Assembly (NCBI GenBank): GCA_028671895.1
Contig: CM053813.1
Span: 7,998,001-8,062,000 of the forward strand
Reading direction: 5' to 3'
Origin: Oenanthe sinensis
Lineage: Eukaryota > Streptophyta > Magnoliopsida > Apiales > Apiaceae
DNA length: 64,000 nucleotides
Positions 1 through 11,100 of the stretch are shown piece by piece (position 1 is the stretch's first letter; the number at the start of each line of letters is the position of its first letter). The position numbers and the translations under genes were made by a program. A model generated the notes under the pieces. The model was not told where the DNA came from. It searched no databases and worked only from the letters and a program-made list of their open reading frames with translations.

Positions 1-1391
1 GATTAATGGAGGTCCAAAGCTTGTTTAATCACCACGTATCCCGCTCTCGCGATCTACGCTCTACGGTATCCACACGAACACTTTTCATGAAGGATTGATG
101 TGTACTAGTACCCAAAAACTTCTTCTCTCTCTATCTTCCTCCTCTCTCAGAGCGGTTATGGTTTTGTAAAATCTCTATCTTATTAAATCAGCCCATAAAG
201 AGATTATATAGAGAGAGGAATAAGTTTTCTAATTATAATAAAATTATAATTAATACTAATCCAAAATTCTAAATTATTTAATTAAGTCTCACTTAATTAA
301 TTAATTATTAATTTTGGAATTAGTTTAAGTAATTCATTTATTCTATTTATATAATTAATTAAGTCATACTTAATTAATATCATAAATAAAATAAATTACT
401 TATTTAATTTAAATTCATAGTTTAAATTATTTCTCCTTCAAGCGTTCTTTGTGTGTGACCCTGTAGGTTATTATTACGTTGGCAACAATTTTAATATCTA
501 ATTAAAATTGTAAACAATGAGCGGCATCTAGTAATACATCATTGCTACCCAAGTAATAATAATAAATCGGTGATTCGATTAAGCCTTTCGTGAATAATGT
601 TCCATGTAATATAATCCCTTTAATCTTGATATTATAGATTAAACTTAAGGCATGTCTCGTGCATCCTCTTCATAATTTAATCTTTATTTTCTTGATCGAT
701 GAGTAGACTATTAAAATCAAATCAACATTTGAGCACGGCCGTGCATTTCATAGTCTCACTCAAACAAGAGGCCAATAATATCACTCCTAAAATTAGGAGG
801 ATTAAATCCCATCTAGATCATTCATATTTCTCATACGATTCATAATATACCCAATGTCCACTTTTATCATCACCCGGTCAAAGGTAACTTTTAATGTAAT
901 CAAAGTATATTAATTCTCGTATAGAAATATAATGATTTCAGGTCTAAGGATCATTACACCATTATCACAGTGAGAATTACTTATGACACTTACTTAACAT
1001 GTAGAATCTCACGGCGGGTCATTCCAGTGCCATGCATTGATACATGCACTTATATTATTGACTTTAGTATCCCCATACCTATGACCAATGAGATGTGGTC
1101 ATCTGTCAAGAAACATACTAGTCTTTGTGCATTATTATTGTCCTTAAATAATAATACTCGACTAGGGAATTTTAGGAATAAGATACTATTCATATAATCT
1201 CATTTTTTAAGTCACACACTTAAAGATATATAATACGTATCAAAATTCCAAGGACATTTATTATGCTTTCAATTTATTACGTAGTAAATAAAACATAATA
1301 AATAAATAATAATCAATAAAACATAATCCTTAATAATAAATATTTTCCTTAAAATATAAAAAGTATTGTCTCTAGAGCACAATTACTAACA
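1..1391 (-). mobile_element. Angela/Tork-like Copia LTR, 3' LTR, cut by window edge
   Basis: Read on the minus strand, the LTR begins TGTTAG at 1391, directly after the polypurine tract GTGGGAGAT, and runs off the left edge. Its start carries CTAGAGACAATAC, close to the CCTAGAGGCAATA core known from Angela-type LTRs; the same core occurs in the LTRs at 25961 and 62084. The RNase H remnant just upstream on the same strand makes this a 3' LTR. Positions 1-984 are nearly identical to the reverse complement of 1825-2806. Seen: LTR start, polypurine tract, core motif. Inferred: the lineage name. Confidence 0.8.
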
Positions 1392-1826
1392 ATCTCCCAC
1401 TTGCACTAGAGCCAATTACCCAAGTATCCAATACTCATGGAACTAGTGTGACTTTCGTGCTTCTGCTGCGACAAAGCCTTAGTCAGTGTGTCTGCAATAT
1501 TATTATTAGTATACACTTTACATATATGTATATCTCCTTGATCATTAATCTCATTAATTAGGTGATATCTCCTAAGTACATGCCCAAACAGCCTCCTTGG
1601 CTGCTTCACAAGCATCAATATACTCAGGATCTATTGTAAAATCAACAATTGTCTTTGCTGTGAACCATTCCAGCATACAACATCTCAATAAAACACAAAG
1701 CCAGACAGAAACATTAAATTATCGTTATCTGTCTAGAAACCAGTATCACTGAAACCTCTTATAACTAGCTTCACATCTCCTCCATATAACAAGAATGAAT
1801 CTTTAGTCCTCTTTAAGTACTTAAGT
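1392..1826 (-). pseudogene. Copia RNase H, C-terminal remnant plus polypurine tract
   Basis: The minus strand gives a broken reading frame typical of the end of Copia pol. It contains LKYLKRTKDSFLLYGG, then SGFVF, then RRYHLINEINDQGDI, and ends near NIADTLTKALSQQKHE, the usual tail of the RNase H domain. At least two stop codons and frame changes interrupt it. The polypurine tract GTGGGAGAT (1392-1400) separates it from the LTR. The 5' side stops at about 1826, where plus-strand LTR sequence begins, so RT and everything before it is missing. It is dead. Confidence 0.8.
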
Positions 1827-2957
1827 AATTCTCACTGTGATAATGGTGTAATGATCCTTAGACCTGAAATCATTATATTTCTATACGAGAATTAATATAC
1901 TTTGATTACATTAAAAGTTACCTTTGACCGGGTGATGATAAAAGTGGACATTGGGTATATTATGAATCGTATGAGAAATATGAATGATCTAGATGAGATT
2001 TAATCCTCCTAATTTTAGGAGTGATATTATTGGCCTCTTGTTTGAGTGAGACTATGAAATGCACGGCCGTGCTCAAATGTTGATTTGATTTTAATAGTCT
2101 ACTCATCGATCAAGAAAATAAAGATTAAATTATGAAGAGGATGACACGAGACATGCCTTGAGTTTAATCTATAATATCAAGATTAAAGGGATTATATTAC
2201 ATGGAACATTATTCACGAAAGGCTTAATCGAATCACCGATTTATTATTATTACTTGGGTAGCAATGATGTATTACTAGATGCCGCTCATTGTTTACAATT
2301 TTAATTAGATATTAAAATTGTTGCCAACGTAATAATAACCTACAGGGTCACACACAAAGAACGCTTGAAGGAAAAATAATTTGAACTATGAATTTAAATT
2401 AAATAAGTAATTTATTTTATTTATGATATTAATTAAGTATGACTTAATTAATTATATAAATAGAATAAATGAATTACTTAAACTAATTCCAAAATTAATA
2501 ATTAATTAATTAAGTGAGACTTAATTAAATAATTTAGAATTTTGGATTAGTATTAATTATAATTGGATTATAATTAGAAAACTTATTCCTCTCTCTATAT
2601 AATCTCTTTATGGGGCGATTTAATAAGATAGAGATTTTACAAAAACCCTAGCCGCTCTGAGAGAGGAAGAAGATAGAGAGAGAAGAAGTTTTCGGGTGCT
2701 AGTACACATCAATCCTTCATGAAAAGTGTTCGTGTGGATACCGTAGAGCGTAGATCGCGAGAGCGGGATACGTGGTGATTAAACAAGCTTTGGACCTCCA
2801 TTAATCTTCCATTAATGAACTGTTAAAGCTTCTAAAGGTATTTATTATTTATCTCCGAATTAAATCTTTTGATTTTGCATGGATCCTGCGGAGGGTTTCG
2901 CTATTTTGATTTATTTTTCGCGTTTATTCCGCTGCGTTTGTGTTACGAAACCCTACA
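1827..2957 (+). mobile_element. Angela/Tork-like Copia LTR fragment, 5'-truncated
   Basis: This is plus-strand LTR sequence matching the complement of 1-984 and continuing past it. From 2870 it matches the 3' end of the LTRs at 25961 and 62084, including ATGGATCCTG followed by a run to CGAAACCCTACA at 2957. The first 400 or so bases of the LTR are missing. No tRNA-Met primer site follows, unlike the other two copies, so it is either a 3' LTR or a rearranged fragment. Confidence 0.7.
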
Positions 2958-3106
2958 GTTTGAATCCTCATTGTCATACACCTTATCCACCAATGCCAAA
3001 TTATTTAATAGAGTAAGAAATCTGTCATATATATATATATATATCAGTAAGAGACTCATTCTGTTTTACCTCAAAATATTCATATTCTTGAATTAACACA
3101 GATTTT
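2958..3106. other. Junction sequence between two Copia fragments
   Basis: A short stretch without a recognised gene, containing a TA microsatellite at about 3028-3045. It separates the Angela-like LTR fragment from the truncated gag at 3107. Confidence 0.4.
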
Positions 3107-3424
3107 CTATTTTTCTTTATTTCCTTGGTTCATTGGTATTGAACCTCTAGTGCATCCCAGACCTCTTTTGCAGTTTTTGCAGGCAATTACCCTATTAGAC
3201 ATTATAGAGTCAAGACTGTTATGTAGTATGTTTCTTACCTTTGCATCTTTGAGAACTTCTAGTTTTTTCTCATTAGTCCACTCTTTTTTATCCTTCAGAA
3301 TATAATATTCAGGAACTTGTCTGCCTTCCACAATTGTTGATGGTACTAGTTTAGTTGGGAGGTACTGACTTTCAATGATTCTACCTATATAATTAGGATC
3401 AGTTGCTTCTAAAAACATCATCAT
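3107..3424 (-). pseudogene. Copia gag, N-terminal fragment
   Basis: The minus-strand frame of 105 codons begins MMMFLEATDPNYIG and contains STIVEGRQVPE, KKEWTNEEK-like and LKDAKVRNILHNSL segments. These are typical of the N-terminal half of plant Copia gag, which forms the particle around element RNA. The start codon lies about 110 bp downstream of a primer binding site and LTR on the same strand, the expected order for a 5' end. The frame degenerates after RVIACK, where the usual motif is lost by a frameshift, and the rest of gag and all of pol are absent. Not a host gene. Confidence 0.8.
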
Positions 3425-3533
3425 CTTTACCCTTCATGTAGGGTATTCAGCCTTCTTCAAGATTGAGATTCTGATGCTTTTATACGTGTTTCCAAATATT
3501 TTTATGTGATCTTTTAGTTAAAATTAATTGCTT

Positions 3534-3545
3534 GCTCTGATACCA
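3534..3545 (-). other. Primer binding site, initiator tRNA-Met type
   Basis: The minus strand reads TGGTATCAGAGC, the standard Copia primer site complementary to the 3' part of initiator tRNA-Met. It sits just inside the LTR end at about 3549 and ahead of the gag fragment. Confidence 0.85.
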
Positions 3546-3548
3546 ATT

Positions 3549-4091
3549 ATTTCTAGTTAAATAGTTTATTATAGAAGGGGGGTTGAATATAATAAACACC
3601 AAATAATCGATCAAGAATACAAGTATATAAAAAAACCACTGTTTTGTATTAATGATAATGAACTTGAATACAAAACTCTCTCAAGAAATTCACTGTTCTT
3701 AAGAGCTGTTAGGCTATGAGAATAATATGACTTGAATATTTTAATAATGTTAACCTACTTCTGTGTTTATATAGACACAATTACAAGTCTAATTACAAAA
3801 CAGATAATGATAAGAATAGCTTTCATAAGATAAATAGAATTGAATTTGAGTTCCTTCTTCACTATACAAATTATATTTTGATTTGTCTGTTTCATTCTTT
3901 AATAAACTCTGATAATAAACTCTGTCGGTTTGATAATCTCTAATAGAGTATTCTCTGTTAGAGTAAACTCTGATTGAGTATTCTTTGATAGAGTAAACTC
4001 TGACTGACAGCTTCCTAATCTCTGATGACGTCATCAACATAAACTCTGTTTTTTGATATTCTCTGACAGAATCAGTGTTTGTTTTCTAACA
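3549..4091 (-). mobile_element. Copia 5' LTR with motif array and TATA box
   Basis: On the minus strand the LTR begins TGTTAG at 4091 and runs to the primer site at 3545. A CTATATAAACA TATA box lies near 3764-3775. Upstream of it on the same strand (about 3890-4080) there are roughly ten copies of a short CTCTGAT/AGAGTA motif. The U5 end has the C-rich CAACCCCCC stretch seen at other LTR ends in this window. The LTR at 23030-23770 has the same layout and related motifs, so both may belong to one family. The exact 3' border is approximate. Confidence 0.7.
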
Positions 4092-5126
4092 TAAATGTAA
4101 CAAAAACATTTTATTATTATTTCAATGCATAATAATAAAATATAATTGATTTATTTTGTAGTTGTTTTATTTCAATGTGATTTATTTAGTTTATTAAAAT
4201 ATGATTATTTTAATTAACAATGAATATTTTGAAATATTTTGTTATTAATATATATTTCGTATATAAAATATCAGAGTTAATTTTTAAAAAAGATTATAAT
4301 TGAAATTTAATAAAAAATAGTTAACATATTACTATATTAAAATTTTAAAAAGACAATTGTAAAGTTATTATAGCCAACTAACATAAAAGAATGGAATCAA
4401 TTCAGATGTGCATATATCACAACCATGAAATGGAGATACACTAGTATTAATTACTCATAATCTTGTGCATAGTGCGAAAATGCCTATTTTGATATTTGTC
4501 AACTATCTATCTTTCTGATCCAAGGCGCTCGCATTTTGACCCATATTTGAAATTCTTCCAGAACATGACATTTCAAACTTTAAATTTTTGTTGATTTAGT
4601 TTAAATTCTGCAAACAAATTTTTTATGGAATATTCCTCGAATGTATTTACTTCTCTTCATATGTTCAGGTTCAGGAACACTGACACGGAACACTAATACT
4701 GTACTCTAGAGTTTTTGATTTTAGTAAAGAAGAGAAGAGAAAAGAAGGTTAGAGAAAAGAAACAAAAAAAATTCTTTAATCTGCTTCTTTTCTCTTCTAT
4801 CTCGAAAAAAAATCGGGAGCACGATTTGAGAAGAAAATTTTAAAATTTTCTTTTCCTTTTTTTCTCTTCTCCCATTTTCTAAACTCGGGAGCACAGTGTA
4901 AAGGGGACAAATAAGGGAACATAGAAATATATAATGGTGCTTGATAAAGATACAATTTATATGTTACAATGTATATCATGCTAATTTGTTGTCATGTTTA
5001 GTATTTCGTTGGAAAAAAATTTGAACAAACTATACACATGGTTTGTATTGATTTTCAAAATTCAGATGACAAAATAAGGATAATCAAATTCCTTTCCGCA
5101 ACTTTGAGAAATAATCAAATTATGCA
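4092..5126. other. AT-rich 3' flank of the SPPL gene
   Basis: No gene is recognisable. Around 4720-4900 there is a purine-rich then pyrimidine-rich foldback with the palindrome GAAAATTTTAAAATTTTC (4833-4850) and two GGGAGCAC words, possibly an old MITE. The 3' UTR and polyadenylation site of the SPPL gene should lie in the right part of this stretch, but I cannot place them. Confidence 0.4.
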
Positions 5127-8100
5127 TTAGGCTCCTCCCAATGACTTCTTAGATTGCGAAATTTCCTCTATGGTGGAATTCCATAGCTCTTTCAGCTCAC
5201 CCCTCTTTATACCCAATGCGACAATTGTCCCTGATCCACATTGTGAAAGCGGTAAAAGAACACAAAATAGGATTAGAAAATAAATAAAATTAAATATCTG
5301 CAACAAAATATAATGATCTTCCTTTATGCAATAGATATGGCTCCAGACCTAGTGTAGATGGAACAAGATACAGGAGAGCTGGTTGGCCATGTCCATCCAT
5401 CAAGTACAAACCTATGTAAGTACAGACGAGGCCTGCAGCAGAGAATGTCATATAAATTTACAATTAAGTCACAAACAATTTAAAAACTAAAAGATTCGGG
5501 AATATAGAACATGTATGTGAAAATATGTTGATATATACAGCATTGTTTAAATAAGTAAAATCGCAACTAATTCTCAAACTTTTCGTCAGAACAACCAAAA
5601 AATCTGTGGGCATATCGTATCATTGAGAATTATAGTTGGTTTAGCTCCAAAAACTGCAAGTATTATGGTCGAGCTCATTGCTAATCTGTGACAAATATAT
5701 TATTCGTTTCGTAGGTAACAAATGACAGGGGGTAATAAATAAATCCACCGAATCCTACTGCTTACACTAATTACACACATTCTTGATATTCGCAATACTT
5801 AGTGGTTGCAGTACTTGGAAGAAATAATTGGCATCATAGATATAAAGGAAGAAAAATAAAATTGGAATACAAACCGCACGAATAGCCAACCATCAACCAA
5901 ATAAAGTATCCATCTCCTACACCCTTTTGCTTTGCTTTGTCAAATCTGCACATTTATGCCACAAGGAATAGTTATAAATATCAAGGAGTCCAGGAAACAA
6001 TATATATTAGGAGATGATAGATGTAAATTAATTTCATATCTACGAATAAACAAAACAAGATAGCCTTTCAAATTTGAAAGGAATCCACCAGAAATCAGGC
6101 TGGATTAATTAGGGAAGGATAAAAAGAGGGAGAAGTTGGACGAAAAAGATTGTATTAGCTGCTTAAGAATACTTAATACTCTTTATACTGAATTAATAAT
6201 AGATGTACATAATTTATAGTTTGAATACTTGTATTGTACTATCGTGTAAATTCTTTTTTAGTTTCTTTAGATAGTTGACACTATTTTGTTTAGCTGGAGT
6301 ACTATTATTAGTTGCCGAGTACTCGCCTTGTTGGTCATATCCATTATATCATTTTATGAAATGACCTTTATCAATGAAAAAGAAAGATAGAAGGATTTAA
6401 GTGGCGCATATTATGTACATATTTCTTGGACCATCCCTGCTTATTTCGTCAGGTCCAATATATGGACCTAGCGACCGCGGTCACTATCTCATTATGCTTA
6501 GATCTCTTGGACCATCCATACTTACATGACCCAGGTTCAATATATGGACCTAGCGAGCCCTATCACTTGCTCGTTAGCGCTTGACTAATAGAAAGTAAGG
6601 GGTCTTTCTTCCTTGTTTAGGCTATTCCAAGTATCTCTACAATTAGAAAAAGGGCCATTTGCACTCTACGACCTCTGCTTCCTTGTTAGATTAGATTCCA
6701 AACAAAGATGTTCCTGCGGAAAAGGCTATGGCAGAGCATGTGGTCTAAGCGTTGGATATTTAGGTTAAAAGTGACCTTATGCTCTTTGAACCTAGATGAT
6801 ATCAACAAGTACCATCAGCTAAAGTAATTTATGGACCAATGAGAAAGTCATGTCACTATAGATACTGAAATAATCAATTCATGCATGTAATTTGTTGTAC
6901 CAAGTAGAAAGATATAAGTAATGAAAGTACCTAAATGAGTATGCAACAAGCAAACCAGGGAAGAGAATGTCTCCGAAGCCAATCATGTTATAACCACCAA
7001 AGGGATTATGAAATTTAGGGGATCTTAATAACATCGGAATGGATTCGCCACCACTATTATCTCCTTTCGCAACCTACATATAACATATGAAAATTTACGA
7101 GGGCTATATACAACAAGAATTGCTAATATGTGAGAAAGACGAATTATATAGAGTGATTGTAATAGGTATACACGCATGAACAGAGCCCCAACAAGTATAT
7201 ATTATAATAACCTCGGGTGAAAGAGAAATAATAGTGTTATTTTAAGGAAATTTTTCGGAATGGAGGGATGTATATCATTATTATAAAATTGTCATTGAAA
7301 AATTGATGTGAATATTCAATCACATTTAAAATTTGTGACCAAACTGATAATAATAGTTGGATTCGAAACTAAATACATGAGAAACGTCAAATGTAAGTAT
7401 TAAAGAATTTCTATAATTTAACATCTAAAATATTAGGTTTAAGGTTCAATTCCACTTATATAACTAAACATTTATATTTTGAACCGTAATACAAATGGGT
7501 TTGGACCTATCAATTGACAAATTATTATAATTTATTTTATATTTTGTGAATCTTATTAAAATTAAAAGATTTATGTTAATATTATATAATTTTGGACTGG
7601 GTAATACCAATTTTATAGTATAAACTAATTAACATGACTAAAAGTATAATAATATTTTTATACATTAAATAATATTAAAACAAATATGAGAGGAAATTTA
7701 AAGAAATATTTCATTACTGAACTCATTTAACTATCAAAAGAAAAATAACTTTGTCATATTTTTAATTCTAACACTTGTCTAACAATTGCCGATGATAATA
7801 ATATAACTCATGAGGGAACCATTATAATTAATTTACACCACGTTTTTTAAATATATTTTCACATTACGATAGTAATTCAGATTATATGTCAATATATTAA
7901 TTGTTGGACAAATACAGAAGCATATAAAAGAAATATAAAAATAAAATATTATAGAATTTTAAAAGAATCTCTTGCATTGCACTCTTGTAATCTAGTATAT
8001 ATATAGGTTAGTTCTAAAATAAAAATATTAATATTCTAAAATATATAATATACAATTAAGTTATAGTAACCAGTTAAGAAATTGTTATAATATACAATTA

Positions 8101-11100
8101 GACATTGCATAGTTATAAATACATTAAAATAATAATATAATAAAATATTTTTAAGTTAAATGTTTTTTATTCTAATTTTATATTATATAAAAGTAATATT
8201 TATATAATATTTTTTCTCATGTATAATTATGCTATTATATTTTAATCGTACTCATTCAAATATAATATAGAGTATGTTATCACATGCAGATGCACAAAAC
8301 CCAGATCAGATTATAAAAAATCTGAAATTTTTTGAATTGGATCAAGTCGGGCTTTTGTCAAAATCGGGTCAGATCGGGCCGGATTTTGAAGTAAAATAGT
8401 TGACCCGTTTTAGGCCCACGGACCGGGTCAGACCAGATTTTTTATTAATATTTAAATATTAATATTTTTATTTATATATATATAATATAATTCTTTTTAG
8501 AAAGTGTTTTTAATATTTCTTGGAATATGTATACTTTTATTAGATATTTAATTCAATATTTTTATGAAGATAGAAAAAAATTTAATATATTCAAAATTTT
8601 ATCTGAATTTTTTGAAATATCCAAACAAAATCAATAAAAAAACGGGCTGAACCGGCTTAATCTGAGCTGGACCAAATTTTTATCTGGTTCGGGTCTAAAT
8701 TCGGATTTTTTCTGAATCAGATCGGGCATGATTTTTCTAAAAAATATGTGATCCCTTCAGACCGGCGGACCTGATCGGACCCGGATTGGACTTTTTCGGA
8801 TTTTCATAATTTTTTTGGGATCAGATTGGACGGATTTTTAATTGCATCTCTGTTATCAAATACTCTGCTGACCCTACACTGATGTCCTAACAACATATAG
8901 TTGCTAACTGTGAACATATATGCATATCAACAAAGAGCTTTAAGAGTGCATTGAATTTGTTGTGTTTTGCAATAAAAAACATGTTGGACATATAATAGCA
9001 ACATCTAAGTTCTAGTATACGAAAAGACATATGTATATCTAAATATTTAAAGTAAGGACATATTTCTTGGCGGTTTCAGCACAAACACATAAATAATTCA
9101 TGAATTCACAAAAGCATTTGGTGAGAGAGTAATATAGGCACAATCAGAGAAACTAACACTTACCGAAACCATAACGCTGTCACCGAATATCAAAGGAGAC
9201 ACAAAAACCCAAAAGATGTCATAACAGAAAGCACAACAGAGAAGTGCAGTAGCAACCTGATAAAACCAATAGAATCCAGAAATTATGTAAATTATGATTA
9301 AAAAAAAACTCTCGTTGACCCTTTTGAAAATGCACATATTTTAAAAAATATTTAATTATATAACTTATTTTCATGTTTGTCCCTAATCACTGTCTCAAAT
9401 AGTCAAATAAATTTGAAAATAAGTGATAGAGTCAAACAGGTAAAAAAAAATGAATTGAAATAAGATATAAGAACTATTTAGGGATAATTTTTTTTCAAAA
9501 GAATAGTAGAAGAGGACGGAGGGATATATTACTGAGCTACCTTTATATTAGGTAACTGAGCCAGCTGCAAAACCGTTATCATCAAACCGATACCCTGTTA
9601 AGAAGAAAGTCATCTTAAGAAGAAACACCACGTATCAAGTGAAAAGTAAAGGCAAATATGAAATAAGTGGGGTATTATGAAATGCTGCATTATTATCTAT
9701 CAGCATATTAACACTAAAAGTATAGGTAAAATTAAAATTTAATAATGAAGATCGGGGGCACAATAAATATTTTCGGGGCCTGTATAAAATTTTAAAATTC
9801 GGCCCTTTATGTACTTCAATAAATATTAAAATTATTAAATTATATTTATTAAATAAAATAAATTATTACAAAATATCGTAAATAAAAAATAAAGTCTAAT
9901 AAATTTTATATTTATTATAATATTATCAATATTCCTCAACTCTATTAAAAAATCATAATATTTTTATTACAAATATTTATAAATATATATAAGGCTATAA
10001 ATTCGGGAGCCCTAAATTTTCGGGACTCTGTGCGGTCGCTTACTCGGCGATAACACATCATCGCCCTGATAAAGACTTATATTGTACTATATATGCCTTG
10101 TTTGAGTTTACTAGACAACAATTAGAAGATTTTTTATGCACACATTTTCATTAATCATTCACCCCTACATTTTTTTGCAAATATGTTTAACTCCTAAACT
10201 TGTAACAAATTTAAATTTTATTTTATTTAGATATGTATATTGCTTGGACCCGTAAAGATGAGATATAATAAGTACAATTATATTTAATATATATATATAT
10301 CATATCATATAAGCAGATTCTATTTAATATATAAACATGATATAGTTAAGAGTCGTGGCAAGCCAAGTATCAATGGACCAAAACTTTTAATGTACCAAAT
10401 TTAATAATATAGTATCGACATGCGAGTGTTTAAATCAAAACCAAGAATAAGTCTCGGCTACTAAATTTTGTTAACCTAATAAAATCTCAGGCACTCATTT
10501 AACTTTTATGCATATATAGCGATGCATGGGCTTTATACATGTATAGATAATCTGCTGTCAAACTTTTATTTTTTCGACTTTACTAATATAGCATAGATGT
10601 ACATATTAATATTTTAATATTCATTTCTCTCTTTAGTTCTTCCAATCCACTTTTAGATCTCTCTCTCCTTGAAATATTGTGCAAACTTTGAAAGATAATC
10701 ATACGCATTCATGGATTCACATTTATTAGAAGGACTATGAATCTATCCAAACTTATCATAAAGTCTTATCATGTAGAATATTCTACACCAACTATATAAT
10801 ATACCATGCATATTGTAGCAAATAAAATTTTAGAATTTAGAATATATTCTAACTATTTTCTCAGTTCTCTTATGCGATAAATAACAGTGTGTGGGGGTAT
10901 TTTCTATGCATAATTCTGCTTAATTTGTAAAGTCCGATCCTAGGCCTACAATTAATATTTCTAGCTATAGTTTAAATAATGTCCATAATTCTCTCAACTT
11001 GGTATCAGAGTCAAGTTGTGTCAGATGTCATGTTCTATGGAGGTTGTTCACGACAAGGACTAGTAAAAAAAACTTGTTCAATGGATATCAATGGTGAATC

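Larger units (their letters stand above)
1..2806. repeat. Long inverted repeat, about 980-bp arms around an 840-bp spacer
   Basis: The arm at 1-984 reads as the reverse complement of 1825-2806 with only scattered small differences. For example, a GATGACACG stretch near 2140 is two bases shorter in the other arm. Both arms are Angela-type LTR sequence. The match ends abruptly at about 984 and 1825. The left arm may continue outside the window. The spacer holds the start of the minus-strand LTR, its polypurine tract and an RNase H remnant. Transcription through it could form a long double-stranded hairpin. Confidence 0.85.

Noticed and set aside
9098..9337. 79-codon ORF as a separate small gene
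   Set aside because: It is SPPL exon 10 with intron sequence on both sides.
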